Made by a program: the position numbers and the translations under genes. Below, piece after piece: positions 18,742 through 27,054 of a DNA stretch of 64,000 nt (its first letter is position 1; each line of letters begins with the position of its first letter). The DNA comes from JAADFF01 sp013153035 (GTDB lineage Bacteria; Coprothermobacterota; Coprothermobacteria; Coprothermobacterales; JAADFF01): the NCBI GenBank assembly GCA_026184435.1, contig CP046447.1; one strand, given 5' to 3'. The notes under the pieces are model-generated. The model was not told the origin of the DNA, did not search any database, and was given only the letters and a program-made list of their open reading frames with translations.

Positions 18742-18747
18742 TATAAT
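18742..18747 (+). promoter_or_regulatory. -10 box for the HTH gene
   Basis: A TATAAT 34 bp before the TTG start, with GGAGGTGAT in between. No convincing -35 box; TACAAT at 18754 is an alternative -10. Confidence 0.4.
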
Positions 18748-18781
18748 TTTGTATACAATAATATATGCGGAGGTGATAACA

Positions 18782-19024
18782 TTGAGAAAGATGAAAATTA
18801 TGATGAAGTCAGAGGCAGTGCTAAAGCACACCACCCGTAGAGGGCTCACAATATACGGTGTAGCCCTTCACTCGGGTATCTCACCAACGCATATGTACAA
18901 CATGATGAGTGGAAGAAGAAATGCCAGCCCACGTGTGGCACTGGCTATAGCAAAGACACTCAGGGTAGATGTTACCGATATCTTTGATATCAGCTACCAG
19001 ACACAAGACCGGCACGAAGCATAA
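18782..19024 (+). CDS. Small XRE-like helix-turn-helix regulator
   Basis: About 80 residues, nearly all one Cro/C1-type HTH: GLTIYGVALHSGISPTHMYNMMSG then ASPRVALAIAKTLRVDVTDIF, the usual five-helix pattern. The start is TTG at 18782, eight bases after GGAGG; the ORF opens earlier at 18749 but without support, and the ATG at 18791 is too far from the site. Its 3' end overlaps that of the large convergent gene by 35 bp. As a lone small regulator it may control the divergent membrane protein or itself. Confidence 0.8.
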   Translation: MRKMKIMMKSEAVLKHTTRRGLTIYGVALHSGISPTHMYNMMSGRRNASPRVALAIAKTLRVDVTDIFDISYQTQDRHEA

Positions 19025-22000
19025 CCTCTGAGGGGCGCAGGCTGTGTATATCTGCATAGATATCAATAACACGACCGGCCATATCTCTACACTCTACATA
19101 GGCACGCCTAATAATCTCAAACACAATGTCATCAGGGGCAACTTCTACAAGCCTGCGTATCCCACTTTCTGATACATCTTTAAGTATGCACGGGCTTTTC
19201 ACCGTATATAGCAGTGCCCCCATGCGTATGTGCTCGTAGGTTTCCTCGGGATATGTCTTTATCCACTCATGAAAAACAGTGTCGGTAATAAGAGGTAAAA
19301 AGACCTTTAGCGTAGATGAAACGACCTCACCGGGAGAACATTCCATTAAAATCTGAGGTGCATAGGCCTTCAGGCTGTACATCATGGACAATATCTTGTC
19401 TTCAGGAAGTAGTTTTAAAGTCTCTTTCAATAAAGACACAGGGACTTTTTCTAATATAGTGGTAAATGTATTTCGGAACACAAACATCTCTAGCCATCGT
19501 GATAGCTCCTTCGGTGGCACACGCTCCCACATAGCCCCATCTGCAGTGTGGATAATATCCTCAACAAAGTCAATATCCACATGAGACATAAGACGCCACA
19601 GAGTATCATGGTAAATACCATTCGACACCATGTAGGTGATAATATTCCTTATCAAACGCTCAGGTAAAGCCTCTATAACCTCCCGCAACTTTTCATCATG
19701 GGTAGCTATCCACGGGACAAATGCAGGGGGAAACATATCATAAGAAATCTCTCTTCCATGCCTAAGCAAAGCATATACAGACTCTGGAGAAAGCTGTGGT
19801 ATAACACCATCCGGTGCATCTACATATTTACCCTCTCCGAGCAATACATCAATATCTTCTGCATTAAGGCGGGCAGCAGCATCCTTTGATAAACGATACA
19901 GCTCGTGGAGAGATATGTGCTTCTCCTTATAAAGGGATATAGCCTCGTGGGGAGACAAGTCATCTTCTTTAAGAAGATGACTGTAGCCTATATATGCCAC
20001 ATCGTAGGGGGAAAGGATACCTTTTTCAAGGAGAACCTTCGCAACATTTTCAGAAATGGGTATATCCTGCCACCGAAGCCCTTTCGTATTTTCAAGAAGA
20101 GATATCTGTTTCTCTTCAGGTAAATCCCCCCACCAACCAAGAGACACAAGCTTATGTATATTCTGCGGTGTAGAAACGGTGCGGAGACAACTAAGAAACC
20201 TTCTGTCTGGCATATACCCCTCCTGAACATACTCATCACCATACACCTCTAAACTGCGGCATATGGTCTTTTCCGTAACAAGCCCCTCCTTATACAGCCA
20301 CCGCATAGTAGACGGTCTCACGGGAATCTGCACACTTCCACTAAAGGATACCCCATGGTCTCCCAAACACAAAAGCATATCCTCACTGTCTATATAATCA
20401 GCAGACACAGAAACATTAACCGTGTCTTCCAGTCTACATATCTCACGCCACATCAAGTGGGGATACTTTTCTATGGCCTGTTTCAAGAAATCACCCTGTA
20501 GAAAATCCTTGACATATGGAATATCATCTTCTGTCATATGCTCTACAGCAAGGGCCGGCAGATACTGGGCCAAAAATGTCATCACCCTCTGCCTACCCCA
20601 CATCTTCATGAGTCCATCTACTTTCCGAGGCATATGGGAAAGTACCCATGTCACATCGTCTTCATCAAGGTCTTTGAAAACCTCTTCGGGCATATAGGCC
20701 AGATATGTGGGGTTTTTCTCTTCTATAAACTGTTTCCATAGGTGGGAAGGCATACACCGCGCTACAGAGAGGTCTTTATCAAGAAGCCCCAAAATATCTT
20801 TTTCAGACAGTAAAGAGCAGTCATCTGTTTCTTTCCATAGTTTATACCTCACAGCCAGGGGAGCCTCTTGCACATCAATGCCACTGTCATAGACAATTTT
20901 CCACAAATTTACATCGTCTTCACCTGCAGAGACAAGCACAGACTTTAGCCTCTGAGGTTGTAGATACTGCCAAGTCTCTTTTATCTCTCTTATACATGTA
21001 TCGGGCATCTTATCTACCAGATACGCCATATTACCGGTAAATGGTATATCTCCACTGCATATAAGGAAGACAAGGGCACGCTCATCAAGATACTCGGTAA
21101 ACTTATGGGCCTGCTGCTGCATACACCTGCTATGGTAGACCCCTTCTGGCCAGTGCTGAAACAGTGGCTCTATATCGTCCACTCTGTCTGCCAACACACC
21201 AAGGACAGAAAGGGGGAACTTTTCTTTGTGGGCAAGAAAATCCTTTGCAGAGAGGGTTACATCCTCTGCAAGCACCCTCAACACATCTACATCATCTATC
21301 TGAGCCAAGATATCCCATATGTCTTCCTTCATAGAGGCAAGTAGTGCCTTTCTCCTCCCGGCATCAAGAGATAAGAGCACCAGTGCCTTCTGCTGACCAC
21401 TGAGTCTGTCCCATATTGGGGTATCCACAAGGGTATGCCCATAACCCTTCATAATGATGTCAGATATAAAATGTTCATCGGCATACTGGAGCACCTCAGG
21501 TATAAGGGCATGTGTCACGATACCCTTTGTCTTCATAAGGGCATATACATCTTCATACATCTCTCTTTTTAGAAGCTCTTCTACCCCACTCTTCACATCA
21601 ACACCATCAAGAAACGCCCACCTTTTCACCATATGGTAAGGGGCATTTTCAGGCACACCGTTTTCATACATGACTTCAAGCATACCGTCGGGTATACCTA
21701 CAAGTATACGGGAGAGTATTTCCCCGTGTTTTCTAAACACCTGTGGTGGAGCACTTTCCCACGGCACCCGTATGGTGGCAAGCACATCATCAGATGGATC
21801 TGCAGCCATAATATGTTTCCACAGGCTATCTTCGTCAAGAAGGCTATACACACCACTTTTTAGTATGCACCGTGAGATGTTTTCAGAAGGCTGTATCATG
21901 GCAAGGTGTTCACCATCAAGGGAAGATACAAGGGCACATATAAAGGGCATAGGTACACTCTGGGTATCAAGCCCATGGCTAAGCCACAGAAGTAAGAGCT

Positions 22001-23036
22001 CTGGGTACACCTCTTTTTCTCCCGATAGAGTGTAGAGCCTCAGTGACGCCTCTCCTGGTAGTGCAAAGAGCATATCCTCCAGCATGTTCTCACTGGCAAG
22101 AATTTTAGCAAGCTCAGACACCTGTGACTCTGGGGCAGACAGCACAAATGAAGAGATGAGAGATGGTGGAATATGCCTCAGAATATCTATAGCTTTTTTC
22201 CTATTGGTACTGTAAAGATGTAGTGTCATGGATACATCAAGGGCAGAGCCTGATATGACCTCGTCTATCATAGTGATATCGAGAATATCGCCGAGCCTGT
22301 CAGAAACAGACATGAGAAATGCCATAAAGATATCTTTATCTATACGCCGAATAAGACGCCTCATAGTTCGACGGTCTATCTCTCTCAGCAGTTTTAGTAT
22401 GGTATCCTCATCAAGTGCTGTAAACACCATATTCCAGTCTTTACCCGACAAACGGGGGGCAAGGATAGCCCAAGAATCTCTATCAATATCTCTAAGAATA
22501 CTCTGGGTAAGATATACACCCCATCTCTGCATATCACCCATGCGGTAGGCAGACAAAATATATCTTCGTGCCTCAGGAGAAACCTGAAGAAGCACTCCAC
22601 CGTGGGGCAAAACCCTCCTCAGAGAATGCATAGACAAACCCACAACAAATGCCTCCAGAGTATTTTCTTCAAGGCTATCAAGAACAATCTGTAGTGTATC
22701 CTCATCAAGACGACGTATAACAATGTCGGGAGACACACTATCTATAATCAGCCCTATAAAACGGGATAGAGCTTTCGGCTTAAGGGCTGTGACAAAACGA
22801 CCAACCTCATTATCGGGTAGACGAAAAAACAGCACAAGTGCCCCCTCAGAGGACACAGACATAGCCAGGTACTGAAAAACCTCACGGGAAGCATTCTGTA
22901 TAAAGGAGTTAAAGTGCTTGCTGTCTATCCGAAACAAGCTATCGTCTATTTCATATGAAGAGGCCCTGAGGATTTCCTCAGGGCTTTCTGAAAGCTTTTT
23001 ACTTAGCGTTTTTTCATCAAGCCTATATAGGCTCAA
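18990..23036 (-). CDS. Giant helical-repeat (solenoid) protein of unknown function
   Basis: 1348 residues with no signal peptide and no membrane segment. The start is TTG, with AAGGTGAT at correct spacing. The whole protein is a monotonous chain of short amphipathic helices, often with an acidic turn before the helix: LDEDTLQIVL, LEENTLEAFV, LDEDTILKLL, IDRRTMRRLI and many more at roughly 20-30-residue intervals. This resembles MgtE-N/HEAT/ARM-type solenoids that act as scaffolds. No catalytic motif is visible. It follows the DUF4282 gene by 11 bp and is likely co-transcribed with it. Function unknown; a scaffold role is inference. Confidence 0.8.
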   Translation of the reverse strand: MSLYRLDEKTLSKKLSESPEEILRASSYEIDDSLFRIDSKHFNSFIQNASREVFQYLAMSVSSEGALVLFFRLPDNEVGRFVTALKPKALSRFIGLIIDSVSPDIVIRRLDEDTLQIVLDSLEENTLEAFVVGLSMHSLRRVLPHGGVLLQVSPEARRYILSAYRMGDMQRWGVYLTQSILRDIDRDSWAILAPRLSGKDWNMVFTALDEDTILKLLREIDRRTMRRLIRRIDKDIFMAFLMSVSDRLGDILDITMIDEVISGSALDVSMTLHLYSTNRKKAIDILRHIPPSLISSFVLSAPESQVSELAKILASENMLEDMLFALPGEASLRLYTLSGEKEVYPELLLLWLSHGLDTQSVPMPFICALVSSLDGEHLAMIQPSENISRCILKSGVYSLLDEDSLWKHIMAADPSDDVLATIRVPWESAPPQVFRKHGEILSRILVGIPDGMLEVMYENGVPENAPYHMVKRWAFLDGVDVKSGVEELLKREMYEDVYALMKTKGIVTHALIPEVLQYADEHFISDIIMKGYGHTLVDTPIWDRLSGQQKALVLLSLDAGRRKALLASMKEDIWDILAQIDDVDVLRVLAEDVTLSAKDFLAHKEKFPLSVLGVLADRVDDIEPLFQHWPEGVYHSRCMQQQAHKFTEYLDERALVFLICSGDIPFTGNMAYLVDKMPDTCIREIKETWQYLQPQRLKSVLVSAGEDDVNLWKIVYDSGIDVQEAPLAVRYKLWKETDDCSLLSEKDILGLLDKDLSVARCMPSHLWKQFIEEKNPTYLAYMPEEVFKDLDEDDVTWVLSHMPRKVDGLMKMWGRQRVMTFLAQYLPALAVEHMTEDDIPYVKDFLQGDFLKQAIEKYPHLMWREICRLEDTVNVSVSADYIDSEDMLLCLGDHGVSFSGSVQIPVRPSTMRWLYKEGLVTEKTICRSLEVYGDEYVQEGYMPDRRFLSCLRTVSTPQNIHKLVSLGWWGDLPEEKQISLLENTKGLRWQDIPISENVAKVLLEKGILSPYDVAYIGYSHLLKEDDLSPHEAISLYKEKHISLHELYRLSKDAAARLNAEDIDVLLGEGKYVDAPDGVIPQLSPESVYALLRHGREISYDMFPPAFVPWIATHDEKLREVIEALPERLIRNIITYMVSNGIYHDTLWRLMSHVDIDFVEDIIHTADGAMWERVPPKELSRWLEMFVFRNTFTTILEKVPVSLLKETLKLLPEDKILSMMYSLKAYAPQILMECSPGEVVSSTLKVFLPLITDTVFHEWIKTYPEETYEHIRMGALLYTVKSPCILKDVSESGIRRLVEVAPDDIVFEIIRRAYVECRDMAGRVIDIYADIHSLRPSEVMLRAGLVSGS

Positions 23037-23047
23037 AGGGCATCACC

Positions 23048-23341
23048 TTAGCCCAGTGTAGGTGGGCCAGAGTTTCTTTTCATAAGATCTACAAGCTCTG
23101 ATGTATTCTCGGCAATACGGGTAAGGGCCACAAGACTCTCATTGATAACACGAATAAGTACAACCCACAGGAACCAACCAATAATTCCTCCAACAAGATA
23201 CATAAGGCCTGTGGTAGTGCTCTGGCGGAACCCTTCAACAATGAAGTAAATAACGCCAATGGTAACACCAATAAGTTCAAGGGCATAAATGATACCTACG
23301 ACTGTAGGGGTAATAAACTTTCTAAATTTGAAATCAAACAT
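23048..23341 (-). CDS. DUF4282-like small membrane protein
   Basis: 97 residues. The N-terminus FRKFITPTVVGIIYALELIG and the two hydrophobic segments (about residues 12-34 and 45-66), followed by RINE-like helices, match the DUF4282 pattern. ATG at 23341 behind GGGAGGTG. The very short gap to the giant solenoid gene suggests one transcript. Function of the family is unknown. Confidence 0.75.
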   Translation of the reverse strand: MFDFKFRKFITPTVVGIIYALELIGVTIGVIYFIVEGFRQSTTTGLMYLVGGIIGWFLWVVLIRVINESLVALTRIAENTSELVDLMKRNSGPPTLG

Positions 23342-23387
23342 CTAAAGCACCTCCCTTAGAGGTTAATATATTGTGGTACTTACCACC

Positions 23388-23807
23388 TCACTGATATTCT
23401 TTGAGCTTCTCCAGTAAAAACTTGGCAAGTTTCTTGTCTGTACCCATAATATGGTCTGCAAGCCAATCAATAAGAAATTTCTCTACATCCTCAACAAGGG
23501 AGGCACTGCGTCCCTCTTTGAGATATTTGGCGTGAAGCTCCTTCACCTTCTCTTCAAACCAACGATGAAGTCTTTTGTGTTCCTCTGCCTCGGGATAGTT
23601 TGTTTGGTCCATATACATCTCTTCTGTACGGAAGTGAACATCTACATACTCCTCCAAAAACACAAACAGTTCGTCCATAGAAAATTCGTCATCAACACCT
23701 TGGAGAACATCTATAAGTTTATTAATCTTATTAACAAGTTCTCTATGCTGCATATCCATCACAGCAAAACCTGTTTCCAGGTCTTTGCTCCAGATAATCT
23801 TTTTCAA
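23388..23807 (-). CDS. Bacteriohemerythrin
   Basis: A di-iron, O2-binding protein of 139 residues. I start at TTG 23807 because the GTG at 23816 is itself part of the ribosome binding site GGGAGGTG. All seven expected iron ligands can be seen: H21, H58 and E62 in HFRTEE, H77, H81, H119 and D124 in HIMGTD. In an anaerobe it probably senses or buffers oxygen. Its upstream region is the DnaA-box cluster, with a TATAAT on the minus strand at 23840-23845. Confidence 0.93.
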   Translation of the reverse strand: MKKIIWSKDLETGFAVMDMQHRELVNKINKLIDVLQGVDDEFSMDELFVFLEEYVDVHFRTEEMYMDQTNYPEAEEHKRLHRWFEEKVKELHAKYLKEGRSASLVEDVEKFLIDWLADHIMGTDKKLAKFLLEKLKEYQ

Positions 23808-23900
23808 TGACGACACCTCCCAAGTACATATCCACTAACATTATACCCTTATGCGGTGCATATTTATACATTTCATAGGGCGCAAATAATAAATATCCAC

Positions 23901-24093
23901 TTATCAACATATATAGTTATCCACACGATAAATACGGACTTTCCCAAACTTATCCACAATTATTCACAGCTTCTGTGGATAACTTTGTGCTTTATACATG
24001 GGAAAAAGTGACAAATGATTGAGTTTTTCTCTATACACTCGGACAAAAGCAATTTGTCACAACTTATCCACAGATGTTATCCACTTTTCCACA
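23901..24093. promoter_or_regulatory. Second cluster of DnaA boxes
   Basis: Perfect TTATCCACA occurs at 23917, 23950 and 24064 (+) and 23974 (-). TTATTCACA is at 23960, with near matches TTATCAACA at 23901, TTATCCACT at 24077 and TTTTCCACA at 24085. The last three sites lie inside the kinase gene, whose final residues are encoded by them. GTGACAAAT at 24008 is inverted as ATTTGTCAC at 24052. The region is AT-rich. Confidence 0.75.
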
Positions 24094-24950
24094 GTTGCAT
24101 ATAACACACTAAGTGAAGGACGACGTGAAACATCGGGATCTATAGCACGGGCGAGGATATCTTTCAAAACACCCAATCTCTCCATAGGTGGATAACCCTT
24201 GGGAGGACGAAGTTCACTATACCTCAGTGGTGAATATCCCTTCCTTTTTACCTCAAAGGGGGATATATCTTTGTGGCGTACAAACTGAAATGGTGAAAAA
24301 CCATCCATGATAATACGATGAATGATAACAGCCAGTACATAGACCATACTTCTCTCATCTGCCAGATGCATACCGTCAAAGAACTCAGGGGGAGCAATAT
24401 CTCCCGCTATGACACGGGCAGGTATCCTCTCCACCTGATACGAATCGGTATCTATAAAAAACACCTCAACCTTATCAGCATGTATATGCAGAAAAATATT
24501 CTGGTCATTGAGATCTATGGGCAGCACCGACACAGTATGCAACTGTGCTACATAGCGGGTAATATTCCTAACAATATGGGCTCGTGTCTTTATATCCCAC
24601 GGAAACATTCCTGCTCTCATCTGACGATAGTCGAGATAACTGATGAGTACCATATTGTCATCACGGGGCAAACATGGCATAAGAAAACCCACAAACCGAC
24701 CCAATCTATCAAACAACATATGGTGGGGTACTAGAACATGGGCAGAGAGCTCTTTATAATCGTCTTTTTGGGCATACTGCCAATATATGCTCTGAAGTTT
24801 CACAACCTTAGGCAAATTTTCACTGGCAACGGAAGGTTTATGGTATATCTTGGCACACCCTTCATCGGTGATGTAGATACTACCCTCTCCACCACCACCT
24901 ATGCGGTCCTTCAGCATGAGAGAAGTTCCATCTTTTTTAAATACCTGCAT
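24057..24950 (-). CDS. Ser/Thr protein kinase-like protein of a TerY-P-type operon
   Basis: 297 residues. Kinase features can be placed: glycine loop GGGGEGSIY (18-26), the ATP lysine in CAKIYHK (K34), catalytic loop PIDLNDQNIF with D146 and N151, and metal-binding FIDTDS (D167) in place of DFG. The kinase may therefore be active although it is a divergent type. It overlaps the PP2C gene by 14 bp and is the last gene of the vWA / unknown / PP2C / kinase set, the composition of the TerY-P triad proposed for stress-linked phosphorylation. Its last 12 codons consist of DnaA-box-like sequence. Confidence 0.85.
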   Translation of the reverse strand: MQVFKKDGTSLMLKDRIGGGGEGSIYITDEGCAKIYHKPSVASENLPKVVKLQSIYWQYAQKDDYKELSAHVLVPHHMLFDRLGRFVGFLMPCLPRDDNMVLISYLDYRQMRAGMFPWDIKTRAHIVRNITRYVAQLHTVSVLPIDLNDQNIFLHIHADKVEVFFIDTDSYQVERIPARVIAGDIAPPEFFDGMHLADERSMVYVLAVIIHRIIMDGFSPFQFVRHKDISPFEVKRKGYSPLRYSELRPPKGYPPMERLGVLKDILARAIDPDVSRRPSLSVLYATVEKWITSVDKL

Positions 24951-25650
24951 AGGCTATCACCACCGACTTATCATCATCATTGATATCCATAAGCCTCTCA
25001 TTATAAAGTAGCTCTGCGACATTGTCGTAAGTTAAAGTGTCTGTCTTCACAGCGTGAAGCAGTTTATTAAGATACGCCTCGTGAGGCTCTATATACCATC
25101 CCGCTTCTGTCATCTTGTAGTAGAAGTAAATCCCACCAAGCCCATCGCTGGATACTACCAGCCCATCTACACCCTCAGCGTGTCCCTTCTTTAGCATATC
25201 CTTCCAGCCTTCAGACAGTAAAAACACCGTTTCATTGGCAAATTCGCCCTTGACAATCTCCGAGGCATACCACACACCACCTGTACGATACAGCACGGCA
25301 CTATCCCCAACAGATGCATATGTTAAGGTGTCTCCCGTATAGGTGCCAACCACAAGCGTAGCGTAAAGATGCCTCTTGTCTATTCCACTAAAAATCTCTT
25401 TGACAAGGATACTAAGCACCTCTGGTATATCATGGGGAGCCATACCCGACATCATGAGCCTTATAGCTTCATATACCAGCGTATCAGATACCCTATGGGA
25501 CAGCTTAGATGAGCCCGCACCATCAGATAGGGCAAAGTAAAGGGTATCACCTACAAGTATGGCAAGGGCACTATCGGCTCCACACCCCCCTCGCATCTTA
25601 TGTGATCTACCTGTGGCTATGCCGTATACATATTTCAGCACGAAGACCAC
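24937..25650 (-). CDS. PP2C-type protein phosphatase
   Basis: 237 residues. The metal-binding framework is recognisable: GCGADSALAI, FALSDGAGSSKLS (the DGAG form common in TerY-P phosphatases), YASVGDSAVLY and VVSSDGLGG. It likely reverses phosphorylation by the kinase encoded next to it. The frame starts at GTG 25650; a second GTG three codons later has better spacing from GGGGTGG, so the start is uncertain by 9 bp. It overlaps both neighbours, so translation is probably coupled. Confidence 0.87.
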   Translation of the reverse strand: MVFVLKYVYGIATGRSHKMRGGCGADSALAILVGDTLYFALSDGAGSSKLSHRVSDTLVYEAIRLMMSGMAPHDIPEVLSILVKEIFSGIDKRHLYATLVVGTYTGDTLTYASVGDSAVLYRTGGVWYASEIVKGEFANETVFLLSEGWKDMLKKGHAEGVDGLVVSSDGLGGIYFYYKMTEAGWYIEPHEAYLNKLLHAVKTDTLTYDNVAELLYNERLMDINDDDKSVVIAYAGI

Positions 25651-26198
25651 CCCGGAGGCATGGAGTAAAAAAAGTCTATAGGAAGGTATCTCTCGGCATA
25701 TATCTCATACGCCCTCCTATCAGGTGGCAGGTGAAACACACTTGTCAGCTTTTTAAGATTACCTACCAGTGCAAACACATAGGACTTGGTGATAAGGCTT
25801 TCTATGGTTTCATCCTCTGAAACACCATAGAAAAACTCATGGGTCATATCCTCCACAGCAGCCAGCAGCTTACCGGGTATATCTTCAAGATACGCATGGG
25901 GCACACCTGTTCTTCTCTGAAGTCTGCGGGCCACATCACGACTAGGAGATATGACAATGGGCTTTATCCATGTAACCTCTGGATCTCTAGCAACAACCGG
26001 TATCACCGTGTCGCCAACGGACACGGCAATAGAAAATGGAACAAGTTCCTCCCCGTGGTACAGATGGGACAAGACACCACTTCCAAATATCATAAAGTCA
26101 TCAATGGCAGAGGAGAGTGCATCCTTTAAAAAGCTGTATATGGTACCACTACCCTCCTCTGCCATGATGATATATGGACCTATGGCATACGATTGCAT
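25635..26198 (-). CDS. Unknown protein in the TerY-P-like operon
   Basis: 187 residues, no signal peptide, no membrane segment and no family that I recognise. The ATG at 26198 shares a base with the vWA stop codon (TGATG), and the 3' end overlaps the PP2C gene by 16 bp. The sequence alternates predicted strands and helices (FSIAVSVGDTVIPVVARDP, then SPSRDVARRLQRRTGV). Position between the vWA protein and the phosphatase suggests it is a fixed partner or substrate of the system. Confidence 0.75.
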   Translation of the reverse strand: MQSYAIGPYIIMAEEGSGTIYSFLKDALSSAIDDFMIFGSGVLSHLYHGEELVPFSIAVSVGDTVIPVVARDPEVTWIKPIVISPSRDVARRLQRRTGVPHAYLEDIPGKLLAAVEDMTHEFFYGVSEDETIESLITKSYVFALVGNLKKLTSVFHLPPDRRAYEIYAERYLPIDFFYSMPPGWSSC

Positions 26199-26902
26199 CA
26201 AAGCTCTATCTCAATACCATCCAGTGATGCGGGATTTTCCACCTTGACCTTGTCTCCGGGCATGGAAGAAGATACCATCTTGAGAGACGAAGACAACCAT
26301 GTAAACATGCTCTGGAAACCCTTTTCATAGTCTGTTAGCCTGAATACCCTACCCTTGGGGAAGAGCATTTTTAGTTTTTCAAAGTTGGCACTCTCTGTGC
26401 CAAATGCCCAGGTGATAACCTTTTTACGATTTTCAGCATCCATAAGCCTCTCTCTAACCTCTTCCCACATGGCACTACCGGGCTCCATATCTGTGGGCTC
26501 ACCATCGGTGATAAGCACAAGCCATGGCCTGTAATACTGGGCCCCCTGTCCCCTGAGAAGCATCTTGCGATACTCAATCATATCAAGGGCCTCTTTGATG
26601 GCTTTACCCATAGGTGTTGTCCCCTTAGGCAGCAGCTCCTTTAGTTTCACATCTTCCACAGGTGCAAAGTCTTGTAGCACCTGCACCCCTTCGCCAAATG
26701 TCACAATGGCAATCTCTACAGATTGCCTCGCCTTGGGGTCTTCTTCTATAGCAGATACAAGAGACTCTACTCCTTTCATAAGCTCCTGTATCGGTTCGCC
26801 CCACATGGAGCCAGATGTATCAAGAAGAAGCACCACGGGACACTTCTCCACACCGGGATACTTCACCTGAGACTCTTCAGGAATGAGCTCCTCTATACCC
26901 AT
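26198..26902 (-). CDS. TerY-like vWA domain protein
   Basis: 234 residues, essentially a single von Willebrand A domain. The full MIDAS metal site is present: DTSGS (residues 28-32), the Thr in GTTPMGKA (about 95) and the Asp in ITDGEPTD (133). This matches TerY proteins of tellurite-resistance-type operons. GGGGGTGAT precedes the ATG. First gene of the four-gene operon; no TerC/TerD genes are nearby, so this is the free-standing triad form. Confidence 0.88.
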   Translation of the reverse strand: MGIEELIPEESQVKYPGVEKCPVVLLLDTSGSMWGEPIQELMKGVESLVSAIEEDPKARQSVEIAIVTFGEGVQVLQDFAPVEDVKLKELLPKGTTPMGKAIKEALDMIEYRKMLLRGQGAQYYRPWLVLITDGEPTDMEPGSAMWEEVRERLMDAENRKKVITWAFGTESANFEKLKMLFPKGRVFRLTDYEKGFQSMFTWLSSSLKMVSSSMPGDKVKVENPASLDGIEIEL

Positions 26903-26997
26903 ATCATCACCCCCACCATCTTTCTGCTATTATTTTACGACAATAAACCTATGCATTTGAACTTCGCTAACCACTCTCTAATATTAAACACAAACTC

Positions 26998-27025
26998 TTT
27001 AAACAGATATGCTGTTTGATAAAAT
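26998..27025 (+). promoter_or_regulatory. Promoter for the 27.0-kb GGDEF gene
   Basis: TTTAAA and TAAAAT separated by 16 bp, ending 29 bp before the ATG. The gap is divergent, so the minus-strand vWA operon is also driven from it. A tiny frame (ATG 27048, stop 27077) overlaps the start of the main gene. Confidence 0.4.
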
Positions 27026-27054
27026 ACTTTATGTGAAAGGAGAACACATGACAT

